Origin: JAXGMV01 sp040768445
Lineage (GTDB): Bacteria > Chloroflexota > Anaerolineae > Anaerolineales > Anaerolineaceae
Length of the DNA: 64,000 bases
Reading direction: 5' to 3'
Assembly (NCBI GenBank): GCA_040768445.1
Contig: JAXGMV010000001.1
Coordinates: 1,798,001 to 1,862,000, forward strand
The stretch's first letter is position 1. Every line of letters starts with the position of its first letter. Made by a program: the position numbers and the translations under genes. The notes beneath the pieces were generated by a model, which saw only the letters and a list, made by a program, of their open reading frames with translations, was not told the origin of the DNA and ran no database searches. Below are positions 50,604 to 60,043 of this stretch, one piece after another.

Positions 50604-52289
50604 ATGAACGTTGAACCGAACAAGATCATTTATTCCATGATACGGGTTAGTAAGTACTACGAAAAAAAGCCGGTATTGAAAGATATCTCCATTTCTTTTT
50701 TCTACGGGGCAAAAATAGGCGTTATCGGACTGAATGGTTCTGGTAAAAGTTCTCTCTTGAGGATTTTCGCAGGGGTTGATAAAGAATTCAACGGGGAAAC
50801 AACCATATCACCTGGATACACCATTGGGATGCTTGAGCAGGAGCCGCTACTCAATGATACAAAAACGGTTAAAGAAGTGGTTGAAGAAGGCGCAGCGGAA
50901 TCCATCGCCTTGATAAACGAGTTCAATGAAATCAATGCGAAATTTTCTGAGCCAATGAGTGATGATGAAATGAACAGCCTGCTTGAACGGCAGGGCCTTG
51001 TGCAGGATAAAATCGATCACCTCGATGCCTGGGACATTGAGTCCCGGCTGGAAATGGCAATGGATGCCCTGCGCTGCCCACCGTCAGATATGCAAGTGAA
51101 CATCCTTTCTGGCGGCGAGCGCAGACGGGTGGCTCTCTGCCGTTTGCTGTTACAGAAACCGGATATCCTGCTGCTGGACGAGCCAACTAACCACCTCGAT
51201 GCTGAGACGGTAGCATGGTTGGAACACCACCTGCAGCAGTATCCCGGTACCGTGATTGCCGTGACACATGACCGTTATTTCCTGGATAATGTCGCTGGCT
51301 GGATCCTTGAACTGGACCGCGGTGTGGGTGTTCCCTGGAAGGGCAATTACTCATCCTGGCTTGAACAGAAGAAAATCCGTCTCTCCAATGAAGAGAAAGG
51401 CGAATCTCAGCGGCAAAAAACCTTGCAGCGCGAGCTGGAATGGATTCGCATGTCACCCCGTGCAAGGCAGGCAAAATCCAAAGCCAGGGTGAAGGCTTAT
51501 GAACAAATGCTGGGGCAGGAGTATGAGAAAGCCTCAGGCGAACTTGAGATCTTCATTCCACCCGGCCCAAGGCTTGGTGATATTGTGATTGAGGCGGATA
51601 AAGTATCCAAAGGATATGGCAACAGGCTGCTTGTTGAAGACATGACCTTCCAAATTCCTCCCGGATCAATTGTGGGCATTATCGGTCCAAACGGTGCAGG
51701 AAAGACCACGCTGTTCAGGATGATTACCGGGCAGGAAAAACCCGATTCGGGAACTTTACGGTTGGGTGAGACTGTCACGCTGGCTTATGTGGACCAGGCA
51801 AGAGAGTCACTTGACCCGGAGAAGACAGTCTGGGAAGTGATCACCGGCGGCGATGAGTTGATGATGCTGGGCACCCGGCAGGTCAATTCACGTGCTTATG
51901 TCTCAAAATTCAACCTGACTGGTTCCGATCAGCAAAAGCGTGTCAATATGCTTTCAGGTGGTGAGCGGAACCGGGTACATCTGGCTTGCATGCTGAGAAC
52001 CGGTGCCAACGTCCTCCTGTTGGATGAGCCTACCAATGATTTGGATGTCAATACCATGCGTGCACTTGAAGACGCGCTTGAGAACTTCGCCGGTGTCACA
52101 CTGGTGATCAGCCATGACCGCTGGTTCCTTGACCGCATCGCAACCCACATCATGGCTTTTGAAGGTGACAGTAAAGTTTTCTGGTTTGAAGGAAACTTCT
52201 CTGATTACGAAACAGATAAAAAAGCCAGGCTTGGACAGGACGCGGACGTGCCAAGACGGATCCGTTACCGGCAGCTGACCAGAGATTAA
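50604..52289 (+). CDS. ettA: ABC-F ATPase, EttA-type
   Basis: A protein of 561 residues with two ABC domains. Walker A motifs are GLNGSGKSS (about 42-50) and GPNGAGKTT (second half); signature motifs are LSGGERRRVALC and LSGGERNRVHLA; Walker B is LLLDEPTNHLD and LLLDEPTNDLD. The linker (ELEWIRMSPRARQAKSKAR) is the P-site-tRNA interaction motif. EttA binds the ribosomal E site and gates the first peptide bond according to ATP/ADP level. AAAGGG precedes ATG 50604. Confidence 0.92.
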   Translation: MNVEPNKIIYSMIRVSKYYEKKPVLKDISISFFYGAKIGVIGLNGSGKSSLLRIFAGVDKEFNGETTISPGYTIGMLEQEPLLNDTKTVKEVVEEGAAESIALINEFNEINAKFSEPMSDDEMNSLLERQGLVQDKIDHLDAWDIESRLEMAMDALRCPPSDMQVNILSGGERRRVALCRLLLQKPDILLLDEPTNHLDAETVAWLEHHLQQYPGTVIAVTHDRYFLDNVAGWILELDRGVGVPWKGNYSSWLEQKKIRLSNEEKGESQRQKTLQRELEWIRMSPRARQAKSKARVKAYEQMLGQEYEKASGELEIFIPPGPRLGDIVIEADKVSKGYGNRLLVEDMTFQIPPGSIVGIIGPNGAGKTTLFRMITGQEKPDSGTLRLGETVTLAYVDQARESLDPEKTVWEVITGGDELMMLGTRQVNSRAYVSKFNLTGSDQQKRVNMLSGGERNRVHLACMLRTGANVLLLDEPTNDLDVNTMRALEDALENFAGVTLVISHDRWFLDRIATHIMAFEGDSKVFWFEGNFSDYETDKKARLGQDADVPRRIRYRQLTRD

Positions 52290-52304
52290 TGGTGCAGGCA
52301 AGCA

Positions 52305-53825
52305 ATGGGTAAGCTATGGCAGTCGGGTGTTCTGTTCAGCATCTTGATCGCGTTGATTTCAGCCTGCTCTGCACCTCAAACCATGCCCGTCGCAACGCAG
52401 TCTCTTGTCACACAGAGTATTGTACAGACTGTTCCCATTGAAACTCCGGTTACGTCGGTAAGACCTGCGCCAACACCTAAAACGATTCCAGTGCCGACTG
52501 CCGTTCCTATTGTTTATCCAAAACCGGAGCATGCTGGATGTTTACGCCCGGTTGATGATTATGAAATTGTCACCGTCAACGAACATTTTCTGAACGAGCG
52601 GACCGTGTCCATGCTTAGTTACGCACAACTGTTGTATGGCGGTGAGATTCAGCTGGATGGGTCTGCAGTCACGCAGGGCAGTTTCACAGATGCTGTTGTT
52701 GAAAGTTTTGGCACGCACAAAGGGGGAGGGGCTGTTGACTTGTCGGTATTTTATCCCGGGAGCTATCAGCCTGCTTACAACGACATCGGTCGTATTCTGC
52801 GCGCCTTGCGGACAGCCGGCTTTGCCGCCTGGTTGAGAGACCTTGATGAACTCTACCCGGGTTCGCCCATCCACGTCCACGCTGTGGCTGTTGGTGACCG
52901 GCAGCTTTCGCCGGCAGCGCTTGACCAGATCAACGGTGAGACAGGTTATTTCAGAACGAATAATGGCTTGCCTGCCAAACCTGCACCTGATAGATTTGGG
53001 GGACCGATTCTCTGCACCTGGATGATTGAGGATGGATTTTTAGCTAATACCAGCAGCAGTGAACAGTCATTGGTTGATGGCAGGACTTTGGAAGAAGGTA
53101 TCAAATCAGCTGCTGATAGCCTATTGACCGAATCTGAGTCTGAGACTCTCGCCCTGATCAGTAAAATTAAACCAGTGCCAGTACCCGGTTTTGTGCCAGA
53201 AAATCTGGATGGTCCTCTGGCAGCCGCAGTGCTTTTTCAAGCAGGCATGGTTCCCCCTTCAATTCCGTTATCTTTTTCTTATACGAGTTTCTGGAAAATT
53301 GAAACCGAAAAAGACCAGCACTTTTGGACTTTGCTTACAGATGCTGGCTTTCAAATGTTTTACGTTCAGTTGGATTTGACAGACCCGCTACCGCAGCTCT
53401 ATCCCGGGGACGTGTTGTCTATTAATGCAGGGATGCAGGCTGGTGCCAACATTGTGGTTGTCAGTGAGGTGGATGATGATGGCATGGTGACCATTGTTTA
53501 TCCAATAGTTGACCCCAAACTCGGGAATCTTGTTCAAAAACAAGTCCTGCATAACCCAGCCAACCTTACTGAGGACCAGCTTATCTGGCGATGGCAAGAT
53601 GAATTCGGTTCTGTAAGTTTTGACCTTGTTCGCCGGCCTGAGCTGATATTAAATAGTGGGATGATCATTGCCCACCATGTTCATCCTGGAGAAACACTGA
53701 CGACGATTGCCGCTCACTATTATACGCAACCAGAAGCCATTGCCCGAGTGAATGCGTTCAATGCAGACGTGCCGCTTGCAGTTAACCAGGTCGTTAAAGT
53801 ACCGGTTAAAGGTCAAACTGAATAA
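52305..53825 (+). CDS. Lipoprotein with M15-like peptidase domain and C-terminal LysM
   Basis: A protein of 506 residues. Lipobox LISAC (Cys about 21), then a Thr/Pro-rich linker (about 25-70). The region SFGTHKGGGAVDLS (about 139-152) and SPIHVHAVAVGDR (about 187-199) carry the HxxGxxxD and HxH ligand patterns of zinc D-Ala-D-Ala peptidases (M15). The middle ~200 residues have no family I recognise. The C-terminal ~45 residues (HHVHPGETLTTIAAHYYTQPEAIARVNAF) are a LysM peptidoglycan-binding domain. Likely a cell-wall enzyme. It starts 15 bp after ettA. Confidence 0.7.
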   Translation: MGKLWQSGVLFSILIALISACSAPQTMPVATQSLVTQSIVQTVPIETPVTSVRPAPTPKTIPVPTAVPIVYPKPEHAGCLRPVDDYEIVTVNEHFLNERTVSMLSYAQLLYGGEIQLDGSAVTQGSFTDAVVESFGTHKGGGAVDLSVFYPGSYQPAYNDIGRILRALRTAGFAAWLRDLDELYPGSPIHVHAVAVGDRQLSPAALDQINGETGYFRTNNGLPAKPAPDRFGGPILCTWMIEDGFLANTSSSEQSLVDGRTLEEGIKSAADSLLTESESETLALISKIKPVPVPGFVPENLDGPLAAAVLFQAGMVPPSIPLSFSYTSFWKIETEKDQHFWTLLTDAGFQMFYVQLDLTDPLPQLYPGDVLSINAGMQAGANIVVVSEVDDDGMVTIVYPIVDPKLGNLVQKQVLHNPANLTEDQLIWRWQDEFGSVSFDLVRRPELILNSGMIIAHHVHPGETLTTIAAHYYTQPEAIARVNAFNADVPLAVNQVVKVPVKGQTE

Positions 53826-53848
53826 TCGAATTTAATAATCAGCCTGAT

Positions 53849-53872
53849 GCTTGTGGAACCGGTTCTGCAAGT
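53849..53872 (+). other. Weak hairpin after the LysM lipoprotein
   Basis: CTTGTGGAAC (from about 53850) and GTTCTGCAAG form an imperfect stem; the following TAATTT is not a proper T run. It may end transcription from 52305-53825. Confidence 0.35.
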
Positions 53873-54002
53873 AATTTGTGCGCTCAATTTTTTCAGGACC
53901 TTAAAGGTTTTAAACGAAGTCCACACTCTTATGGTAGAATACTTAATATACTTAACAATAATATTATAAATACTTCAAATCTTTATACGTGGAGGATTAT
54001 CA

Positions 54003-54980
54003 ATGAATTATCGAAGACTGGGAAAAGCAGGCGTAAAGGTCAGTGAGTTATCACTGGGCGCATGGGTTACCTATGGCGGCCAGGTTGGTGAACAGATCGC
54101 CGATGAGTGCATGACAGCAGCCTATGAAGCCGGCGTAAACTTTTTTGATAACGCTGAAGCATATGCTAACGGTAACGCAGAAGTGGTTATGGGCAACGTC
54201 CTCAAGCGTAAAAACTGGCGCAGGGAGAGCTACCTTGTCTCAACCAAGATTTTCTGGGGCGGTAAAGGGCCTAATGATCGCGGTTTATCCTATAAGCATA
54301 TCATTGAAGGTACAAATAATGCACTGAAACGTCTGCAGCTGGAATATGTTGACCTCGTGTTCTGCCACCGTCCAGATCCTGAAACGCCAATCGAAGAGAC
54401 TGTATGGGCGATGGACCAGGTCATCCGCCAGGGTAAGGCATTATACTGGGGCACTTCAGAATGGAGCGCCGCAGATATTATGCGCGCCGATGCGATTGCA
54501 CGCGAACATCATCTGCGCCCACCGAGCATGGAACAGCCGCAGTACAACCTGCTGCACCGTGAACGATTTGAAAAAGAATATCAACCGTTATATCGCGAGT
54601 TGGGCTACGGCACCACCATCTGGAGCCCGCTGGCTTCCGGTGTCCTGACCGGCAAATATAACAACGGCATTCCAGAGAACAGCCGTGCCACTCTCAAAGG
54701 GTATGACTGGCTGCGGGAAACCGTATTGACCGAAACCAACCTGGATAAAGCCAGGAAACTGGATCAGGTTGCTAAAGACCTAGGTATCTCAATGGCCGCC
54801 ATGTCGCTGGCGTGGTGCTTGAAGAACCCCAATGTTTCCACCGTTATCACTGGCGCCAGCAGGGTTGAGCAGGTGCATGAAAACCTTAAAGCTGCTGAAG
54901 CAGTTTCTATGCTGACAGATGAAGTGATGGAGCGGATTGAATCGATTGTGGATAACAAGCCGCGTCCTGATGAGGATTAA
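54003..54980 (+). CDS. Aldo-keto reductase (Kv-beta-like family)
   Basis: A protein of 325 residues, TIM barrel, NADPH-dependent. The catalytic tetrad is present: Asp49 and Tyr54 in FFDNAEAYANG, Lys82 in VSTKIF and His122 in CHRPDPETP. The MNYRRLGKAGVKVSELSLG start and ITGASRVEQVHENLKA end are typical of the potassium-channel beta-subunit/YghZ subfamily, which reduces aldehydes such as methylglyoxal. GGAGG precedes ATG 54003. A perfect terminator follows. Confidence 0.92.
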   Translation: MNYRRLGKAGVKVSELSLGAWVTYGGQVGEQIADECMTAAYEAGVNFFDNAEAYANGNAEVVMGNVLKRKNWRRESYLVSTKIFWGGKGPNDRGLSYKHIIEGTNNALKRLQLEYVDLVFCHRPDPETPIEETVWAMDQVIRQGKALYWGTSEWSAADIMRADAIAREHHLRPPSMEQPQYNLLHRERFEKEYQPLYRELGYGTTIWSPLASGVLTGKYNNGIPENSRATLKGYDWLRETVLTETNLDKARKLDQVAKDLGISMAAMSLAWCLKNPNVSTVITGASRVEQVHENLKAAEAVSMLTDEVMERIESIVDNKPRPDED

Positions 54981-55001
54981 ACAGTATCGTTTGCACATAG
55001 G

Positions 55002-55029
55002 CAACCAGGCGAAAGCCTGGTTGTTTTTT
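55002..55029 (+). terminator. Terminator with GNRA tetraloop
   Basis: CAACCAGGC (55002-55010), loop GAAA, GCCTGGTTG (55015-55023), then six Ts. Confidence 0.92.
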
Positions 55030-56707
55030 ATCTGGAACGCCAGATGTTCCAGAGCAGAATTGCTCCGAAAATTAGCGATGATATAAAAGCAAAGCCGAAC
55101 AACCAGTTGCCCAGCACCTGCCACTCCTCAGGGCGGTAGACAACCATCAACAGCCCAAGTACCACAATGACACCGGAAAGAATCATTGCCACAGCCAGCC
55201 GGTTGGTCATTTGCTGGAGTTGAGAAGCAAAGTCTTTCAGTATTTGTCCATTGATGTTGAATTCTATCTGGCCGCGTTCCAACTGTCCCAACAGGCGGCT
55301 TGCTCTGCGGGGAAACTTAAGCCCAAACTCAAGGCTGTCTCTGGTGGTTTGTTGTAGGCGCTGTGCAATCACTTCTAATGATTGCTGCTGCAGCCAGGTG
55401 CTTCGAATGTACGGCATTGCGAATTCAAACATTCTCAAGCGCGGATGCAGCATCTTGCCAATGCCTTCGCTGATGGCAATTGCGCGAATCAACGCGACCA
55501 GCTCGGATGGAAGCTGCAGGTTATATTGAAATGCCAGTGTCATGATAGCTTTGTTTAAGGCATTTGCCGTCAACTCGTGCAGCTCACCCTGTGAGAAGAT
55601 TTCTATTAAGCGATCTACCTCCCTGATCAACGCTGTGCGTTTTGAGCTGTTTGTGTAGATTTCTGCGCTCAATAATTCATCAACCACTAATGCCGGATCA
55701 TTCTGATTCAAGGCTATGGCGGTGTGCACCAACGATGCTTTAAGCGAGTCACTCATCTTACCGACCATGCCAAAATCCATCACAGCAAGCCTGCCATCAG
55801 GCTGGACAAAAAAGTTACCTGGATGTGGGTCGGCATGATAAAAACCGAATTCAAAAATCTGCCGGATTGCAAAATGCATCAGGTTTTCTGCGACCGTTTC
55901 GCCGGCAATGCCAGCCTTTTGCAGGGCTTCGAGGTCATTGATTTTGATACCGCTCACGCGTTCAATCGTGATTACCTTGCTGGTAGTGTATTGCCAGTAG
56001 ATACGCGGAATGTACACATGGTCATCATTTAAAAAATCCTTGCGGAACCGATCGGCGTTGTGACCTTCCCGTTGATAATCCAATTCATTTCGCAGCGTAT
56101 AGGAAAATTCATCAAAAAGCAGGCGCAAATCATAGGTTGCTCCTAGGGTGGTATGCTCTGCAGCCCAATCCGCAATATCGGATAGGATATCCATGTCCAC
56201 AAGCACTTCTTTTTCAACTCCTGGACGGACAACCTTGACAACAACTTGTTGGCCAGTGTGTAAGGTTGCTTTGTACACCTGCCCAATAGAAGCTGAAGCG
56301 ATTGGCTCTTCATCAAAATTCATGAAAAGGGTATCAAGTGAACTATCTAATTCCGCTTCAATGATGGTTTTAATTTCATTGAAAGGGGCTGGTTTCACAG
56401 CATCCTGCAGGCTGCTTAGCTCATTAATAATTTCTGGCGGGAACAGGTCTGATCGGGCGCTGACAGCCTGACCCAACTTGATGAAAGTTACACCCAGTTC
56501 TGTCAGGGCATTTTTCAGACGTTTTCCAATATCTGCATACTTTTTATCCGGAAACTGCAGGGAAGCCTTACCGCTGTAAGGCCTGGATTTGAGTGTCGTA
56601 AACAGTATCAGCAAGCCGTGCTTTGCGAGCACTCGAAATATCTTGCCAGTACGCGAGATAAATGGGCTGCGCATGAACCAGGGGATAGGCAGAAACGATT
56701 TTTTCAT
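55028..56707 (-). CDS. ABC1/UbiB-family atypical kinase
   Basis: A protein of 559 residues. The family KxGQ motif is in GVTFIKLGQAVSARSDLFP, the Ala-rich loop in ASIGQVYKATL, the ATP Lys in VVVKVVRPG, and HADPHPGNFF and VMDFGMVGKM are the catalytic and metal sites. Two C-terminal helices (about 498-518 and 535-555) anchor it. Members assist isoprenoid-quinone or lipid metabolism; the substrate is unknown. The start ATG 56707 overlaps the Hsp20 gene stop by 4 nt (ATGA), so the two are translationally coupled. Confidence 0.9.
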   Translation of the reverse strand: MKKSFLPIPWFMRSPFISRTGKIFRVLAKHGLLILFTTLKSRPYSGKASLQFPDKKYADIGKRLKNALTELGVTFIKLGQAVSARSDLFPPEIINELSSLQDAVKPAPFNEIKTIIEAELDSSLDTLFMNFDEEPIASASIGQVYKATLHTGQQVVVKVVRPGVEKEVLVDMDILSDIADWAAEHTTLGATYDLRLLFDEFSYTLRNELDYQREGHNADRFRKDFLNDDHVYIPRIYWQYTTSKVITIERVSGIKINDLEALQKAGIAGETVAENLMHFAIRQIFEFGFYHADPHPGNFFVQPDGRLAVMDFGMVGKMSDSLKASLVHTAIALNQNDPALVVDELLSAEIYTNSSKRTALIREVDRLIEIFSQGELHELTANALNKAIMTLAFQYNLQLPSELVALIRAIAISEGIGKMLHPRLRMFEFAMPYIRSTWLQQQSLEVIAQRLQQTTRDSLEFGLKFPRRASRLLGQLERGQIEFNINGQILKDFASQLQQMTNRLAVAMILSGVIVVLGLLMVVYRPEEWQVLGNWLFGFAFISSLIFGAILLWNIWRSR

Positions 56708-57177
56708 TGCTGTGAGTCCGATGCGGCAATTTCAATTTCCCTGGCGTCCGATGTGAAATCTTTGGGAATAATCAGTGTGAGAACACCATCCTCCACGACT
56801 GCGTTCACGTCTGTGGTTCGGATGCCGGCTGGCAGCTGCAGCGAACGAATGTATGCATCAGCCCTGCGTTCTTTATGAAGATATACTGCGCCTTTAAACG
56901 CTATAGATTTATGGAGTGTAACTTTGATATGCAGAATGTTGTTGGCGATTTTTATGCTGATGTTTTCGGCTTTTGCACCCGGCACATTTGCCTGAACGAC
57001 AATTTCCGGACCAGTATCGAGCACATCAGCTGCTATCACTGCAGACGATAATAAATCCGGTACGAGATCCCGTAAGTTGAAAGCCCTTCTCTCCAGAGCC
57101 AGCTTCAATGCATCCTGGTAGGATTTAATGTCCACATAGGGATCAAATTTAAGCATGTTCAAGAACCTGGATAACAT
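56704..57177 (-). CDS. Hsp20/alpha-crystallin-like small chaperone
   Basis: A protein of 157 residues. The alpha-crystallin domain runs from about 55 to 148: GPEIVVQANVPGAKAENISIKI, NILHIKVTLHK, YIRSLQLPAGI and the closing EDGVLTLIIPKDF with the A-x-x-x-n-GVL motif shortened. Small Hsp20 proteins hold unfolding proteins soluble. The loop and C-terminal I-x-I tail differ from classic members, so it may be specialised. GGAGGTG precedes ATG 57177. It sits directly upstream of and coupled to the ABC1 kinase, an unusual pairing. Confidence 0.8.
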   Translation of the reverse strand: MLSRFLNMLKFDPYVDIKSYQDALKLALERRAFNLRDLVPDLLSSAVIAADVLDTGPEIVVQANVPGAKAENISIKIANNILHIKVTLHKSIAFKGAVYLHKERRADAYIRSLQLPAGIRTTDVNAVVEDGVLTLIIPKDFTSDAREIEIAASDSQQ

Positions 57178-57316
57178 AACGCACCTCCGGTAGCTTGCTT
57201 TCTGATTACTTGTGACTCAGATAAATTCATTTTATCTGAAATTTCTCAACATGGAAGATGCTGCCGTGGCTAAGTACTTTTGATTGTATTTAATTACAGG
57301 GGGGTCTGAAGTGATT

Positions 57317-58075
57317 TCAAAGCATGAGATTATTGTTCCAGGAATCGAGCAGGTCGGGAATCTCTGTCAGTTTTTGTACTTCAGCATCGGGTTTTATCTG
57401 TTTGGCTAACAGGCGGCTCTCGGGTGTATCGGCACGACGCGAGATCCAAATAGACTTCATTCCAAACCTGTTCGCCCCCAGAATATCAGCCCTGATCGTG
57501 TCACCAATCATCACTGCTTGCTGCGGCGCGGTACTACAGGCAGTTAGTGTTTCCTCAAAGATCTGCGGATGTGGTTTACGGATACCCAGGTCTCCAGATA
57601 TGGCAATATGTGAGAGAAAGGGACGGATTTTAGCTTTATCGATCAGCTGCTGTACATCCCAGCCATAAGCGGCATTGGTAATCATTGCAGAACGGTAACC
57701 CCGCACCTGCAGGGTTTGAAGCGTCGAGACGGCGTCCTCTTCTGGAGTCCAAAATTGCTGCGTGTAGGTATAATAAGCGTGCAGGCCGGCGTGAATGTGC
57801 TCTTGAGGTGTATTGGTGAAGCCCAGATCCAGCAATAAGCCTTCCACCAAACTGAAGGTAGTATCCTCCATGAGGTCTGTATCACGCTCTTGATGGTAGA
57901 TGTAAATCCGTTGGAGCAATTCCTGGGCAAAAGATTCCCGCTGCAGGTTGTACCCCAATTGAATTAGCTTGCCGGTCAGCTCTTTTACAGCCTGAGGTAA
58001 AGGAATAGTCGCCTCAGTGCTGCGGTATATCAGGGTATTACCAAGGTCAAAAATGACAAGCGTGATCTTTCCCAC
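57317..58075 (-). CDS. HAD-superfamily hydrolase
   Basis: A protein of 252 residues from GTG 58075 (GGAG 8 nt upstream; GTG 58093 is the alternative). Motif I is VIFDLGNTLIYRS (the second Asp is replaced by Asn-like GN, seen in YjjG/YihX-type members), motif II is SAMITNAA, motif III Lys is in GIRKPHPQIFEE and motif IV is MIGDTIRADILGA. Likely a small-molecule phosphatase. It lies 30 bp after the 2-hydroxyacid dehydrogenase gene on the same strand. Confidence 0.85.
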   Translation of the reverse strand: MGKITLVIFDLGNTLIYRSTEATIPLPQAVKELTGKLIQLGYNLQRESFAQELLQRIYIYHQERDTDLMEDTTFSLVEGLLLDLGFTNTPQEHIHAGLHAYYTYTQQFWTPEEDAVSTLQTLQVRGYRSAMITNAAYGWDVQQLIDKAKIRPFLSHIAISGDLGIRKPHPQIFEETLTACSTAPQQAVMIGDTIRADILGANRFGMKSIWISRRADTPESRLLAKQIKPDAEVQKLTEIPDLLDSWNNNLML

Positions 58076-58105
58076 CTTTTTATCTCCAGTCACTCAAGCA
58101 AGGCA

Positions 58106-59128
58106 TCAATAGCCATTCTCCATATTGACCCGGTTGTAGAGCGGCAGGTCATCAAGATATCTCTTCAGATTTTCGACAAAGAGGGCCGTGGCTCTCTCGT
58201 TGTATTTTGAGCTTGAGCCTGAAATGTGCGGGGTGATGACCACATTTGACAGTTTCCACAGGGGGCTGTTTGAAGGAAGCGGCTCAGTAGTGAAAACATC
58301 CAATACAGCTGCTTTGATTTTTCTCTCCTGCAGGGCATCAACCAGGGCTTTTTCTTGTATGATGCCACCCCTGCCGACATCAACCAGGTAAGCCGTATTT
58401 TTCATGGCATCAAAGACATCTGTGCCAATCAGGTTGTGTGTTTTTTCTGTCAATGGCAGGCATACCACCACAAAATCACACAGCTTGACCATCGATTTTA
58501 AAGCTTCAATCGGGTACAGGCGGGTGAATAAACTCCCATCAGGGTCGCCAAGTCCTTCAGGTGTGTAACCAGTGTCAGCTGTGTCCATGAGATTGTGTTT
58601 TGTCGCAAGTATCTTGACGTCAAATGGCTGGAGCAAACGGGCAACCTCGCGCCCGATGCTGCCGTAACCGACAATGCCGACGGTACTACCGCGCAGTTCA
58701 ACTGGCAGGAATCGTTCCCATTTATCTTTTGGCCATTCTGATTTCTTCTGATGCTCAAGCATGTCAGGAAATTTGTGTGAAAGCATCAAGAATGATGCCA
58801 GTACATACTCTGCCATTTGAGGGGCAGCTGCACCGCTGAGGGTTGTAAATTGTACATTTGGATTCTTCAATAGCGGAAGATCCAGTGCAAATTCCACACC
58901 CGCCCAGTGACTTTGCACCCATCTTAATTTAGGCGCTTTTTCTGGCTCAGGAATGACTGTGTTGGTGTACAGTATGTCAGTTTGGCTCCATTCAAAAGCA
59001 CTGATTTCATCAACATTCCGAGTCACGTGCTGGTTAATTTTCAACAGTGGTGATACCTGTTGAATTTGCTTAATCAATTCATCTTCCAAAGGGATTGTGA
59101 TAAGGAGGTTTATGATTTCGGTTTTCAT
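58106..59128 (-). CDS. D-2-hydroxyacid dehydrogenase (NAD-dependent)
   Basis: A protein of 340 residues. The Rossmann motif STVGIVGYGSIGREVARLL, VDVGRGGIIQEKALVDAL with the catalytic Arg in the preceding region, Glu in TTEPLPSNSPLW and His in VVITPHISGSS form the usual NAD site and catalytic triad. The substrate (glycerate, phosphoglycerate, lactate) is not evident. The insert around LATKHNLMDTADTGYTPEGLG is somewhat longer than average. ATG 59128 has no Shine-Dalgarno and follows a TATACT -10 (59141-59136) by 7 nt, consistent with leaderless start. Confidence 0.85.
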   Translation of the reverse strand: MKTEIINLLITIPLEDELIKQIQQVSPLLKINQHVTRNVDEISAFEWSQTDILYTNTVIPEPEKAPKLRWVQSHWAGVEFALDLPLLKNPNVQFTTLSGAAAPQMAEYVLASFLMLSHKFPDMLEHQKKSEWPKDKWERFLPVELRGSTVGIVGYGSIGREVARLLQPFDVKILATKHNLMDTADTGYTPEGLGDPDGSLFTRLYPIEALKSMVKLCDFVVVCLPLTEKTHNLIGTDVFDAMKNTAYLVDVGRGGIIQEKALVDALQERKIKAAVLDVFTTEPLPSNSPLWKLSNVVITPHISGSSSKYNERATALFVENLKRYLDDLPLYNRVNMENGY

Positions 59129-59282
59129 AATTGTAAGTATACCTTTATTTACTCTTGATTTCTCACAGACAATTATATAAAATACCCACTGCTTTTCACA
59201 AGAGGACTACTTCAAACGCAATTAAAGAGAGAATTGACCAGTGACATCAATTCTCCCTCGATAGACCAGATGATACGAATTT

Positions 59283-60041
59283 CTACTTGAGGTATATCCC
59301 ATCCGGATCCAATTCTTCGCGCAGCATGCGCAGTTCTTCGTTGGTTGGCGGTTCAGTAATCCTGAGATTATCGTTAACCTTTAGTACCCAGCCGGTATTC
59401 TCTACTGCCTGTTCTACCGTTGCCCCAGGGTGGAGGGCTGTGAGTATTAACTCTCCTGTTTCATCAGGTTCCAGGATGCCCAGGTTGGTCACAACTGCCT
59501 GCGGACCACCGCCGCGCACATCGGTTTTCTCCCTGGCTGTTCGTCCATCCAGGAAACCGGCAGAGGTTTGAAAATCAACTTTTTCGGGGAACCGTCTCTT
59601 TTGATGGGGCGTGATGATGTAACAGCGGTTCGCCCAGGCTGCAATTTCCATTGAGCCCCCTGATCCGGGCAGCCTGACTTTGGGGTGATTGTAATCACCG
59701 ATCACCGTAGCGTTTATGTTGCCAAAACGGTCAATCTGTGCGCCGCCAAGAAACCCCACATCAACCAATCCGCGCTGAAGGTAGAGGGTAAAAATTTCAT
59801 ACATGCTGCAAACAGAGACTGCGCCTGAAACAAGTGTTGGATCACCAATTGAGAGCGGCAGCCGGGCTGGCTGAGCGCCAATGACACCTGCTTCATAAAT
59901 CATTACCAGTTCTGGCGCATGCGTACGGCGTGCCAGATTGCATGCCAGGTTTGGCAGCCCAACACCCACGAATACTGTGTCACCGTTGCGAAGCAACCGG
60001 GCCGAATTGATGGTCATAAGTTCTGATGAAGTGTATTCCAT
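59283..60041 (-). CDS. CoA-transferase, subunit B (glutaconate CoA-transferase-like)
   Basis: A protein of 252 residues, second subunit of a family I CoA-transferase. The expected active-site Glu is in MIYEAGVIG, with VFVGVGLPNLACNLA near the N-terminus and GGAQIDRFGNINATVIG. It moves CoA between carboxylic acids in fermentation or degradation. It starts 2 bp after subunit A. Members with this length split include glutaconate, 3-oxoacid and acetate:acyl CoA-transferases; sequence does not decide. Confidence 0.85.
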   Translation of the reverse strand: MEYTSSELMTINSARLLRNGDTVFVGVGLPNLACNLARRTHAPELVMIYEAGVIGAQPARLPLSIGDPTLVSGAVSVCSMYEIFTLYLQRGLVDVGFLGGAQIDRFGNINATVIGDYNHPKVRLPGSGGSMEIAAWANRCYIITPHQKRRFPEKVDFQTSAGFLDGRTAREKTDVRGGGPQAVVTNLGILEPDETGELILTALHPGATVEQAVENTGWVLKVNDNLRITEPPTNEELRMLREELDPDGIYLK

Positions 60042-60043
60042 GA

